Shown here piece by piece: positions 7,013-15,100 of a DNA stretch of 15,323 nt; within the stretch, counting starts at the first letter, position 1, and every line of letters starts with the position of its first letter. The stretch is from NCBI GenBank assembly GCA_002413305.1, contig DHWS01000016.1, positions 1 through 15,323 of the forward strand. The letters run 5' to 3'. This DNA comes from Actinobacteria bacterium UBA5176 (GTDB taxonomy: Bacteria > Actinomycetota > UBA4738). A model generated the notes under the pieces. That model had not been told where the DNA came from. It was given only the letters and a program-made list of their open reading frames with translations, and did not search any database. Position numbers and translations under genes: made by a program.

Positions 7013-7018
7013 ACCCTA
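7013..7018 (-). promoter_or_regulatory. -10 box TAGGGT of the nuclease gene
   Basis: On the minus strand TAGGGT is followed by seven bases (CCCGCTC) and the nuclease ATG at 7005, again the leaderless arrangement. Confidence 0.5.
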
Positions 7019-7019
7019 G

Positions 7020-7055
7020 CGCGTCCCTACGACACGAACCGGACCCAGGGACGCG
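7020..7055. repeat. Inverted repeat between Lrp gene and nuclease promoter
   Basis: CGCGTCCCT (7020-7028) and AGGGACGCG (7047-7055) form a perfect nine-base dyad with an 18-base loop. It begins directly upstream of the nuclease -10 box, and the interval between the arms covers where a -35 would fall. It could be an operator for the nuclease promoter or, less likely because of the long loop and 40-base distance, a terminator of the Lrp gene. Confidence 0.45.
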
Positions 7056-7097
7056 AACCCCCTGATCCGGCCCGGCGTCGGGAGTGTCGACGTGTCG

Positions 7098-7541
7098 TTA
7101 GGGAGTGAGCGGGCGGTGTTCGAACGGTGTGGAGAGCACCACGGTGGTCCGGGTCTGGACTTCGCCTTTCTCGCGCAGTCGTCGCAGGAAGTCTTCGAGG
7201 TCGGACGTCGTCCGCGTCCGGACCTTGAGGATGTAGTTCTCGTCCCCGGCCACGGAGTGGCAGTCCTCGACCTCCTCGAACTTGTGGACACGCTGGGGAA
7301 GGTCGTCTGGCTGTTTGGCGTCCAGCGGCGTGACCGAAACGAGAGCCGTCACGAACAGGCCCACCGACTCGGGGTCCACCTCCGCCCGGTAGGCGCGGAT
7401 CACACCGGACTGTTCGAGCTTGCGGACCCGTTCGTGCACGCTCGACGCAGCCAGCCCCGCCTCCCTGCCGATGTCGGCGAAGGTCCCCCGCGCGTCGCGC
7501 TGCAGCGCGGCCAGGATGATCCGGTCTCGGTCGTCGAGCAC
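7098..7541 (-). CDS. Lrp/AsnC-family transcriptional regulator
   Basis: This is an amino-acid-responsive DNA-binding regulator of 147 residues. The N-terminal winged helix-turn-helix occupies about 1-55 (LDDRDRIILAALQRDARGTFADIGREAGLAASSVHERVRKLE). The C-terminal RAM/AsnC ligand-binding domain occupies about 65-140, with the family turn VAGDENYILKV at 97-107. I chose GTG 7541 because the resulting MLDDRDRIIL matches the usual Lrp opening and because TATCAT precedes it by six bases; ATG 7559 and ATG 7592 add residues with no family match. It is divergent from the lysine 2,3-aminomutase gene with 138 bases between. By the common Lrp pattern it probably controls that gene and itself in response to an amino acid, lysine being the obvious candidate; this is inference from context. 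Confidence 0.93.
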   Translation of the reverse strand: MLDDRDRIILAALQRDARGTFADIGREAGLAASSVHERVRKLEQSGVIRAYRAEVDPESVGLFVTALVSVTPLDAKQPDDLPQRVHKFEEVEDCHSVAGDENYILKVRTRTTSDLEDFLRRLREKGEVQTRTTVVLSTPFEHRPLTP

Positions 7542-7547
7542 TCGTCC

Positions 7548-7553
7548 ATGATA
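7548..7553 (-). promoter_or_regulatory. -10 box TATCAT of the Lrp gene
   Basis: On the minus strand TATCAT is separated by six bases (GGACGA) from the GTG at 7541, the leaderless spacing. It supports the shorter start. The -35 region (about TTCGGA) is weak. Confidence 0.5.
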
Positions 7554-7577
7554 GCGCATGCAGGCCCGAAATCCGAA

Positions 7578-7647
7578 GGAAGTTCGTCGCAAGCGGAGAC
7601 TTGCCGTACAGACCGTGGGTAGGATACGCTCATACCGCAGGAAGTTC
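7578..7647. promoter_or_regulatory. Paired GGAAGTTC elements, candidate Lrp operator
   Basis: GGAAGTTC occurs at 7578-7585 and again at 7640-7647, 62 bases apart, which is close to six helical turns and so on the same face of the DNA. With its next base the second copy is the palindrome GGAAGTTCC. The pair brackets the candidate aminomutase promoter. Lrp-family proteins bind such repeated sites and wrap or loop DNA. Caution: GGAAGTTCC also occurs once inside cysS (647-655), where coding constraint explains it. Confidence 0.4.
7601..7630 (+). promoter_or_regulatory. Promoter of the lysine 2,3-aminomutase gene
   Basis: TTGCCG (7601-7606) and TACGCT (7625-7630) are separated by 18 bases and resemble -35 and -10 elements. 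This is the best two-box promoter in the window. It gives a leader of about 40 bases ending in a purine-rich AAGGGGG (7665-7671) ribosome-binding site, so this gene, unlike its neighbours, appears to have a leader. Confidence 0.5.
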
Positions 7648-7679
7648 CGCCACCGTTACTGGCCAAGGGGGCGATGGGC

Positions 7680-9125
7680 ATGGAGCAGATCGAGCGGCAG
7701 GAGAGCATCCAACCGGGCTCGTCCCCGGTGGCACCTCCTCGGAACATGGACCGCCCCGGCCACCGCGAGACCCGGGCACGCGCGGCAGAGCAGCCCTTCC
7801 ACTACCCGCTCCCGGGGGAGTTCGTCGAGCCGGACTGGACCCGGCTGCCAGGCTACCGCGACGTCACCGCGGACCATTGGGAGAGTGCGCAATGGCAGCG
7901 GGCCCATTCGGTCAAGAACCTCAAAGAGCTGAAGGAGGCCATCGGACCCTTCCTTTCGGACGACCTGACCGAGGACATCCAGCGGGACATGTTCGAGCGT
8001 GCCACCATGTCCATGCTCATCCCGCCCCAGATGATCAACACGATGGACGAGGCGGACCTCCGCGCGGACCCGGTCCGCCGGTACATGGCCCCCGCGTTCA
8101 GCGAGCGCGAGGTCGAATGGCCCTCGCACCCCTATGCGAGCCGCGACTCGCTGCATGAGGCCGATATGTGGGCGGTCGAGGGCCTGACCCACCGTTACCC
8201 GACCAAGGTGCTGGCCGAGCTCCTGCCCACCTGCCCACAATACTGTGGGCACTGCACACGCATGGACCTGGTCGGGAATTCGACCCCCCAGATCGCGAAG
8301 TACAAGTTCGAGATCAAACAGCCGGACCGGTTGGAGCTGATGCTCGACTACCTGCGGAGGACCCCCAGCGTCCGTGACGTGGTGGTCTCCGGCGGGGATG
8401 TGGCGAACATGCCGGCCAAACGCCTGGAGGAGTTCGTCTCCGCGCTGATGGACATCGAGAGCATCCGAGACATCCGCCTGGCCACCAAGGGCCTCATGGG
8501 GCTGCCGCAGCATTTCCTGCAGCCGGAGGTCCAGGAGTCGATGCGCCGGTTGGGGGAGAAGTCGCGCGCTCGCGGGGTGGACATCGCCGTCCACACGCAC
8601 GTGAACAGCGCCCGGCAGATCACCCCGCTGGTCGCCCGAGCCGCCACCCAGTTCTTCGAATTCGGCTTCCGCGACGTACGGAACCAGGGCGTGCTGCTGA
8701 GGGGCGTCAATGCCACGGCCGGCGACTTGCTGGAGCTCTGCTTCACGCTGCTGGACCGGGCGAAGATCATGCCCTACTACTTCTACCTGTGCGACATGAT
8801 CCCGAACTCCGAGCACTGGCGAACCAGCGTGTGGCAGGCTCAGGAGCTGCAGCACGCGCTCATGGGTTACCTGCCGGGGTTCGCAACGCCACGGATCGTG
8901 TGCGACGTGCCGTTCGTCGGCAAGCGCTGGGTCCACCAGCTCGAGTCCTACGACCGGGAACGCGGCATCAGCTACTGGACGAAGAACTACCGGACCGGGA
9001 TCGAATCCGACGACCCCGGCGCGCTGACTCGCCGATACCCCTTCTACGACCCCATCGCCTCGCTGCCCGAGGAGGGCAAGCGATGGTGGCGGGAGCACGC
9101 CGGGGATCTCGTCCCGGCGGGGTAG
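7680..9125 (+). CDS. kamA: Lysine 2,3-aminomutase family radical SAM protein (KamA-like)
   Basis: The predicted reaction is conversion of L-lysine to beta-lysine using a [4Fe-4S] cluster, S-adenosylmethionine and PLP. Counting from ATG 7680 (481 residues), the cluster cysteines are C185, C189 and C192 in the CPQYCGHC motif, followed by R194, equivalent to the carboxylate-binding R134 of Clostridium KAM. SGGD follows at about 237-240. The PLP lysine is K415 in CDVPFVGK. D372 (YLCDMIPNSEHWRT) and D409 (VCDVP) match KAM D293 and D330, which hold the substrate side-chain amine and are replaced in glutamate 2,3-aminomutase; this favours lysine. The C-terminal cysteine cluster that binds zinc in Clostridium KAM is missing. 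ATG 7674 is an alternative start two codons earlier; 7680 gives eight bases from AAGGGGG. It is divergent from an Lrp gene. No beta-lysine acetyltransferase or kamDE is nearby. Confidence 0.9.
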   Translation: MEQIERQESIQPGSSPVAPPRNMDRPGHRETRARAAEQPFHYPLPGEFVEPDWTRLPGYRDVTADHWESAQWQRAHSVKNLKELKEAIGPFLSDDLTEDIQRDMFERATMSMLIPPQMINTMDEADLRADPVRRYMAPAFSEREVEWPSHPYASRDSLHEADMWAVEGLTHRYPTKVLAELLPTCPQYCGHCTRMDLVGNSTPQIAKYKFEIKQPDRLELMLDYLRRTPSVRDVVVSGGDVANMPAKRLEEFVSALMDIESIRDIRLATKGLMGLPQHFLQPEVQESMRRLGEKSRARGVDIAVHTHVNSARQITPLVARAATQFFEFGFRDVRNQGVLLRGVNATAGDLLELCFTLLDRAKIMPYYFYLCDMIPNSEHWRTSVWQAQELQHALMGYLPGFATPRIVCDVPFVGKRWVHQLESYDRERGISYWTKNYRTGIESDDPGALTRRYPFYDPIASLPEEGKRWWREHAGDLVPAG

Positions 9126-9128
9126 CAT
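9123..9128 (+). promoter_or_regulatory. Possible -10 box TAGCAT overlapping the aminomutase stop
   Basis: TAGCAT begins with the TAG stop of the aminomutase and is followed by seven bases and the GTG at 9136 of the YjbQ gene. There is no Shine-Dalgarno before this GTG, so a leaderless internal promoter would explain its translation. No -35 is visible. Confidence 0.4.
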
Positions 9129-9135
9129 CCTCCGG

Positions 9136-9540
9136 GTGAAGTCCGAACGATTCGAGGTCGACACCCGGGGCCGGCTGGTCACCGACATCACCGACCGCGT
9201 GCGGACGTTTGCGCGGAAGGCCGGCGGTGACGGGCTGCTCCACGTGTTCATCCCCCATGCCACAGCCGGTGTGGCCCTGATGGAGACGCGGGCCGGCTCT
9301 GAGTCCGACCTCGAAGAGGCGATACGACGGCTCCTTCCTCGCGACGATCGCTACGCCCACCGACACGGTTCGACCGGCCACGGCGGCGACCATCTGCTGC
9401 CGGTGCTCGTCTCACCCTCACTCACGCTTCCGGTCGAGGAGGGACAGGTCGCGCTGGGCACCTGGCAGAGCGTGGTGCTCGTGGACCCCAACCGGGAGAA
9501 CGACCGCCGAACGGTGCGGCTCGGCTTCCTGGCCGGCTGA
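9136..9540 (+). CDS. YjbQ family protein (UPF0047, secondary thiamine-phosphate synthase type)
   Basis: This is a small cytoplasmic protein of 134 residues, the normal length for YjbQ/UPF0047. Visible family motifs are IPHATAGVALME (39-50), a histidine-rich middle with YAHRHGSTGHGGDH (73-86), the strand SPSLTLPV (93-100) and GQVALGTWQSVVLVD (103-117). Some members have weak thiamine-phosphate synthase activity, but their main physiological role is unsettled. The GTG start at 9136 lies ten bases after the aminomutase stop and gives MKSERFEVDT, a typical opening. It is probably co-transcribed with the aminomutase and may also have its own leaderless promoter. The peptidase gene follows after 29 bases. 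I see no thi genes, so the neighbourhood does not support a thiamine role. Confidence 0.9.
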   Translation: MKSERFEVDTRGRLVTDITDRVRTFARKAGGDGLLHVFIPHATAGVALMETRAGSESDLEEAIRRLLPRDDRYAHRHGSTGHGGDHLLPVLVSPSLTLPVEEGQVALGTWQSVVLVDPNRENDRRTVRLGFLAG

Positions 9541-9554
9541 GGCGGGCGAAGACT

Positions 9555-9562
9555 AGGAAGGA
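9555..9562 (+). promoter_or_regulatory. Shine-Dalgarno AGGAAGGA of the S9 peptidase
   Basis: AGGAAGGA lies seven bases before ATG 9570. It is the clearest ribosome-binding site on the plus strand here and contrasts with the boxless starts of most neighbours. Confidence 0.7.
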
Positions 9563-9569
9563 CGTTGCC

Positions 9570-11663
9570 ATGTCGAACCATGCGTCGTCGAGCGACCGGA
9601 CGGTCTCGTTCCCGCGGCAGCAGGCCCGGACCCGGCGGTTCACCCTGGGTGCCCCGCGGGGATTCCGCATCGCTGGAGACGGCTCGCGGGTGGCCTTCTT
9701 GCGGTCGGCGGCCGGCGACGATCCCATCAACGCGCTGTGGGTGTTTGACCTGGAGACCGGCACCGAACGGCTGGTGGCGGACCCGAGGAGCATGCCGCAG
9801 GCGTCCGCCGACGTGCCCGACGAGGAGCTGGCCCGGCGCGAGCGGGTGCGGGAGAGCGCGGAGGGCATCGTGGCCTACGCCACGGACCTCGACGCCCGGC
9901 GGGCGTGCTTCGCGCTGGGCGGGGCGCTGTTCGTGGCGGATCTGACCGGCGGGGAGGTCCGGAGCGTCCCCACCGCCGGACCCGTCATCGACCCCCGCCT
10001 GGACCCCACGGGCGCGCGGGTCGCCTACGTGACCGGCGGGGGCCTGCACGTCGTGGAGCTCGACGGTACCGACCGACTCCTTGCCAGCGACGACGATCCG
10101 GACGTCACATGGGGACTCGCCGAGTTCGTCGCCGCCGAGGAGATGGGTCGTACCCGTGGCTTCTGGTGGTCGCCAGACGGCACCGTGCTGGTCGCGGCTC
10201 GGGTCGACGACCGGCCGGTGGAACGCTGGCACGTGTCGAACCCGTCGGATCCCTCGCAGCCATCGCGGGAGATCCGCTACCCGGCTGCCGGCACCGCGAA
10301 CGCGGAGGTAGCGCTGGCCGCGTTCGACCTGCAGCGGGAGCGGACGGACCTCGAGTGGGCGCGCGACGAACTCCCATACCTAGCCCGGGTGGTGTGGAAG
10401 GCCGGCGCACCCTTGACGCTCCTGGTGCAGTCGCGCGACCAGCAGCGGACGGTCGTACTGGAGGCGGATCCTTCGACGGGCGAGACCAACCCGCTCCTCG
10501 AGGACCAGGACGAAGCCTGGCTGGAGATCGTGGACGGCACGCCGGACTGGCTCGACGACGGGCGCCTGGTGATGACCGCGGAGCTGGACGACACGCGACG
10601 CCTGTTCTTCGACGACCGGCCCATGACGCCCACGGAAATGCCCGTGCGCGCGGTGATCGACTGCGGCGACGGCGCGGTGTTCTCGGCGTCGAGGGAGCCC
10701 ACCGAATCCCATCTGTGGTGGGTGTCGTCCGAGGGCGAATCGGTCGAGCTGACCGAGACGCCTGGTGTGCACGCTGGGGTGGTGAACAGGGACGTCATGG
10801 TCGTGATCTCGGCGAACCTCGACGAGCCGGGCGCGACCACGCTGGTATGGCGGGATCGTCAGGCGGTGGGCCGGATCGGATCGTTCGCCGAGCGCCCATC
10901 GGTCACGCCGAACGTCTCCCTGCGCTCGCTGGGGCGCCGGGAACTCCGATCCGCCCTGCTGTTCCCGGCGAGCGGCGAGGACCGGAAGCTGCCGGTGCTT
11001 GTAGACCCCTACGGCGGCCCGCACGCCCAGCGGGTGGTGAAGGCGCACGGGGCCTTCCTCGCCTCCCAGTGGTTCGCCGACCAAGGGTTCGCCGTCCTGG
11101 TTGCGGACGGGCGCGGCACGCCCGGTCGGGGCCACGTGTGGGAGCGCGCGCTGCGAGGAGACCTGGCGACCGTCACGCTCGAGGACCAGGTCGATGCCCT
11201 CCACGCGGCGGCCGGGCAGGACGACCGCTTGGACCTGACTCGGGTGGCGATCCGTGGTTGGTCGTTCGGTGGGTACCTCGCCGCCCTGGCGGTGCTGCGG
11301 AGCCCGAACGTCTTCCACGCGGCGGTGGCAGGGGCGCCGGTGACCGACTGGCGGCTGTACGACACGCACTACACCGAGCGCTACCTCGGCGACCCGAACG
11401 AGGACCCCGAGGCCTACGAGCGGAGCTCGCTCCTGCAGGACGCCGCGAAGCTCGAACGGCCGCTGCTGCTTATCCACGGGCTGGCCGACGACAACGTGGT
11501 GGTCGCCCACACCCTGCAGCTCTCCAGGGCGCTCCTGGAGGCCGGCCGCCCGCACAGCGTCCTGCCGCTCTCGGGTGTGACCCACATGACCCCCCAGGAG
11601 GCGGTGGCCGAGAACCTGCTGCTTCTGCAGGTGGAGTTCCTGAAGCGGGCCCTCGTGATGTGA
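9570..11663 (+). CDS. S9 family prolyl oligopeptidase, dipeptidyl peptidase IV-like
   Basis: This is a serine peptidase of 697 residues, predicted to remove N-terminal Xaa-Pro or Xaa-Ala dipeptides. Residues about 20-450 form the DPP-IV-type beta-propeller, including the substrate N-terminus binding pair E190-E191 in FVAAEEMGRTRGFWWSPDG. The alpha/beta-hydrolase domain (about 455-697) has YGGPHAQ (481-487), the nucleophile S565 in GWSFGGY, D640 in HGLADDNV and H672 in SGVTHMT, so the triad is complete. There is no signal peptide or membrane anchor, so it should be cytoplasmic, unlike secreted DPP-IV homologues. The start ATG 9570 is set by AGGAAGGA at 9555-9562, seven bases upstream. It is last in a same-strand run after the aminomutase and YjbQ genes, and ends ten bases from a convergent gene, with a hairpin there. 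A link to amino-acid recycling with the Lrp-controlled gene is possible but unproven. Confidence 0.93.
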   Translation: MSNHASSSDRTVSFPRQQARTRRFTLGAPRGFRIAGDGSRVAFLRSAAGDDPINALWVFDLETGTERLVADPRSMPQASADVPDEELARRERVRESAEGIVAYATDLDARRACFALGGALFVADLTGGEVRSVPTAGPVIDPRLDPTGARVAYVTGGGLHVVELDGTDRLLASDDDPDVTWGLAEFVAAEEMGRTRGFWWSPDGTVLVAARVDDRPVERWHVSNPSDPSQPSREIRYPAAGTANAEVALAAFDLQRERTDLEWARDELPYLARVVWKAGAPLTLLVQSRDQQRTVVLEADPSTGETNPLLEDQDEAWLEIVDGTPDWLDDGRLVMTAELDDTRRLFFDDRPMTPTEMPVRAVIDCGDGAVFSASREPTESHLWWVSSEGESVELTETPGVHAGVVNRDVMVVISANLDEPGATTLVWRDRQAVGRIGSFAERPSVTPNVSLRSLGRRELRSALLFPASGEDRKLPVLVDPYGGPHAQRVVKAHGAFLASQWFADQGFAVLVADGRGTPGRGHVWERALRGDLATVTLEDQVDALHAAAGQDDRLDLTRVAIRGWSFGGYLAALAVLRSPNVFHAAVAGAPVTDWRLYDTHYTERYLGDPNEDPEAYERSSLLQDAAKLERPLLLIHGLADDNVVVAHTLQLSRALLEAGRPHSVLPLSGVTHMTPQEAVAENLLLLQVEFLKRALVM

Positions 11664-11668
11664 GGGCA

Positions 11669-11693
11669 GGCGGTCACGCCCGGCGTGGCCGCC
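11669..11693 (+). terminator. Hairpin terminator of the S9 peptidase
   Basis: GGCGGTCAC (11669-11677) pairs with GTGGCCGCC (11685-11693) over nine positions with one G-U, around a seven-base loop, starting six bases after the peptidase stop. The G-U pair becomes an A-C mismatch on the other strand, so it suits plus-strand transcripts better. It overlaps the 3' end of the convergent membrane-protein gene. No T-tract follows. Confidence 0.5.
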
Positions 11694-12129
11694 ACACCGC
11701 CCACATGAGGATCAGCCCGAGGAGCGCTTCGACCCCCAGGCTCCACACACCGAACAGCGTGTCGAACGCCGAGAAGCCTTCGACGTGGTGGGTGAGGTGG
11801 AAGAGGAAGTGGGGGAGCGAGTGGACAACCAGCGCGAGGAGGGCGACGGTGAGGGTCGAACGATTCGCCCACACTGCGGCGACGACCAGGATGGCGCCGA
11901 CGGCCACGAAACCCGCCCCAGCGTCGAGGGCCATGTGCTCGTTATAGGGACCCTGGACGGATATCCAGTGGTGCCCGAACCCAGGATAGGAGCGGTACCA
12001 CCCGGCCGGGTCGACCAGCGCCCACCCGCCGGTGATCAGGTCGACCAGGCCCATCACGGCTGCCAGGATTCGAAGCGGCGTGGCGATCCGCGGGTGCGCG
12101 GTGGCCGATCGGGCCGCTGCCTCCATCAT
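11674..12129 (-). CDS. Four-helix membrane protein with a histidine cluster, unknown function
   Basis: This is a hypothetical integral membrane protein of 151 residues that I do not recognise as a named family. Hydrophobic segments lie at about 18-38, 68-88, 91-111 and 125-146. Histidines are frequent: H53-H54 in PGFGHHWIS, then H103, H107, H111, H114 and H115 in the stretch VVHSLPHFLFHLTHHVEG at the end of helix 3, spaced mainly every four residues and so on one helix face. Metal or haem binding is conceivable, but no known motif is matched. The ATG at 12129 overlaps the stop of the upstream cyclase/AAA/TPR gene by ATGA, so the two are translated together. A second ATG follows immediately at 12126. 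The long minus-strand frame continuing upstream to 12927 is only a shadow of the large gene. Confidence 0.78.
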   Translation of the reverse strand: MMEAAARSATAHPRIATPLRILAAVMGLVDLITGGWALVDPAGWYRSYPGFGHHWISVQGPYNEHMALDAGAGFVAVGAILVVAAVWANRSTLTVALLALVVHSLPHFLFHLTHHVEGFSAFDTLFGVWSLGVEALLGLILMWAVWRPRRA

Positions 12130-15100
12130 GCGGGTGCGGCTTCGGCGTCGGGCACGTGCGAACGGTCGGGTGTTCCCGGTTCCTCGCCGAGAGCGGAGCG
12201 GATCCGGCGGAGCCACCATTCGGCCCGGAGCGGTTCGAAGATGGCCAGGGCCTCCTCCAGGGACCGGCGGGCGTCCTCGGTTCGGCCCGCCTCCGCCTGC
12301 CAGATGCCCCGTTCGGCCAGCGCCACACCCGTGTGGAGGACCAGGCCCGAATCCCGCGCCTCGCGGATGGCCTCCGCGTAGGCATCTTCGGCCTCCGCCT
12401 CCCGGTCGTCGAGGGCCGCGATGCGCCCGCGGAGCCGCGCGGCATGGGTTCGGAGGAACGGGGAGGTGTCGCCCGGAGGGACTCGATCGAGCTCCGCAAC
12501 GAACGCGGCAGCCCGCGGCACGTCGCCCATGTCGAGCGCCGCGTCTGCCGCGGATGCGTAGGCGTCGACCACCCCGCCGGTGACCCCCACGTTCGGCCTC
12601 TGGGAGATGGCCAGCTCCGCGAATCGCAGGGCTTCTTCCGGCCGGCCGGCATAGCGCAGGTTGAACGCGCGGCCAGCCCCGAGCACCACATCGCTCTGCA
12701 CGTCCTGGTCGGCCTCGAGCACGGGCGCGTTCAGCGCCCGCTCGGCGGCCTCGTCGTCGCCTCGCATCGCGTAGACGTACGCCATCAAGCTCAGCTCGCC
12801 GGCCACCGCCACCAACCCGGTCAGCTCGGGGTCGTCCCACAGCTCCGCGACGTCGGCCTCCGCCTCGTCCCACCGTCCCAGGAAGACCCGTATGCCCGCC
12901 CGGGCGGCCTGGAACTTCTCGGCCCACCCCCGGTACCCGAGCTTGCGGGCGAGGAGCAGTCCCGCGGTCTGCAGCTCCTCGACCTCCGCGTAGGGTCCGG
13001 TGTCGCCGACGAGCGACGAGAGATTGTTGTAGGCCCGTTGGGCGGCCGACGGGATGTCCGCGTCCAGAGCGACCTGCAGGGCGTGCCGCATCAGGACCAC
13101 CGACTCCTGGCGCCGGCCTCGAGCCTTGAGCAGCAGGGCCTTGGTGTTCAAGGCCTGGGACAACGGCTCGGGCAGGTTCAGCCGCTCCGCGACGTCAAGG
13201 GCGCGTTCGACGCACTCGGTGGCCCGCTGGTGGTCCCCGAGGAAGTACACGATCCGTCCGAGCTCCGCGGCGACGGCGGCGAACTCCGGCCCGGGCTCGC
13301 CGGCCTCGAGCACGGAGAGCGCCCGGGTCAGCCGCTGCTCGGCCTCCTCCAACCGGCCGTCTGCCGACGCGCCCTGGGCGCGCCGGAACTCGATCCGGGC
13401 GCCGGCCACGTGGTTGCCCTGCTCCTCGTACAGGGCGATGGCCTGGTCCAGCAGCGCTCGCCCCCGTTCGAGCAGCGCCGCGTCCAGCGCCATCCGGCCG
13501 GCGCGCTCCAGGAGGTCGGCGCGTTGAGCCGGGTCCTCGGCGAGGTCGGCGGCCTGTTCGAAGTACCCGAGCGCCTCCCGCTTGGCCGCCAGGGATGCCG
13601 AACGGGTCCCCGCCAGCGCCAGCGCGTCGCGGGCGTGACCCTTGACGTCGGCTGCGTCGGGGGCGTTCGGGTCGGCGGTATAGGCATCCAGGTAGTGGGA
13701 GGCCACCAACTCAGCGACCTCCCCCGGATCGCCACCCCAGGCCGTCTCCAGGTGCCGGGCGAATGCCAGGTGCCGGGCCCGCCGGTCGCGCCGGGACAGC
13801 GTCTCGTACGCCACCCGGCGGACCAGGTCCTGCAGGAACCCGTACTGGCCCCGCCCGGGAGACCGGGGGTCCGCCTGCACGAACAGCAGCTCCTTGCGGA
13901 CCAGCGAGGACAGCAACGGCTCCAGGGCCCGTTCGTCCATCCTGGTCACGGCGGCCAGGGCGGCCAGGCCGAACGTCTTGCCGAGCACCGCGGCGTCCTG
14001 GATCAGGCTGCGCTCCCGCGGGGGCAGCCCGTCCAGCCGCGCGGCGATGAGGGCGTGCAGCGTCTCGGGGACGTCCAGCTCCTCGAGGGGCCCGGCCGGC
14101 CGGTACACGCTGCCCTCCTGGACCAGCAGGCCGCGGTCCAGCAGCATCCGCACGGTCTCCATGGCGTACAGCGGGACGCCCTCGGCCCGGGCCAGGATCC
14201 TGGCCGACACGGCGTCGGGCAGCCCGGGGGCCAGCCCGTCCAAGAGGGACCGCATGGCCGCGGGCTCGAGCGGCGCGAGGTACATCGTGGAGACGCTTCG
14301 CCGCGAGGTCGTCCAGCCCGGGAAGCGCTCCGAGACCTCGGGCCGGGCCAGGGCCATGACGAACAGCGGGTGGTTGCGGGCCCAGCTCACCAGGTAGTCG
14401 ATGAAGTCGATCAGGCTCGGGTCCGCCCACTGGAGGTCCTCGAACACCATGACCACCGGGTCGCGCTGGGCGATCCGTTCGAAGAACAGCCGCCACGCGC
14501 TGAACAGGTCCTCCGGCTCACGGGCGGTTCGCTCCTCCAAGGACAGCAGGTGGGCCATGCGGGCTTCGACCCAGCCGGCCTCCTCGGGGTCGGGGACGAA
14601 TTCCTCCACGCTGGCGTGGAGCTTGTGGCGGGCGGTCGCGGTGTCCTCGCCCTCGAGGATCCCGGCCCGGCTGCGGACCATCTCGGCCAGTGCCCAGTAC
14701 GTCACGCCCTCCCCGTACGCCAGGCACCGGCCCCGGTGCCACCGGACGGTCTCCATCAGGCCGTCGAGGTACTTCGAGAACTCCCACGACAGCCGGGACT
14801 TGCCGATGCCGGCCACGCCGATCACCGAGACCAGATGGGCCCGGCGGCCGTCAGCCGTGGTGTGGAACAGCTCCTTCACGGTTCGAAGCTCGGCGTCCCG
14901 GCCCACGAAGGGCGATTCCAGGCCGGTGGAGCGCTGGCCCCCGCCCCGCATCGCGACCACCCGGAGGGCCCGCCACAGCGGCAGCGCTTCGGCCTTGCCC
15001 TTCAGTTGGTGGAGGCCGGCCTCCTGGTAGGCGATGGCCGCCTCCGACGCCCGGCGGGTCCGTTCGCCGACCAGGACCGTCCCGGGCTCCGCCGCAGATT

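Noticed and set aside
12130..12927. Minus-strand open frame upstream of the four-helix membrane protein, in the same frame
   Set aside because: This is an alternative-frame shadow of the cyclase/AAA/TPR gene on the same strand; the ATGA overlap at 12129 marks the real start.
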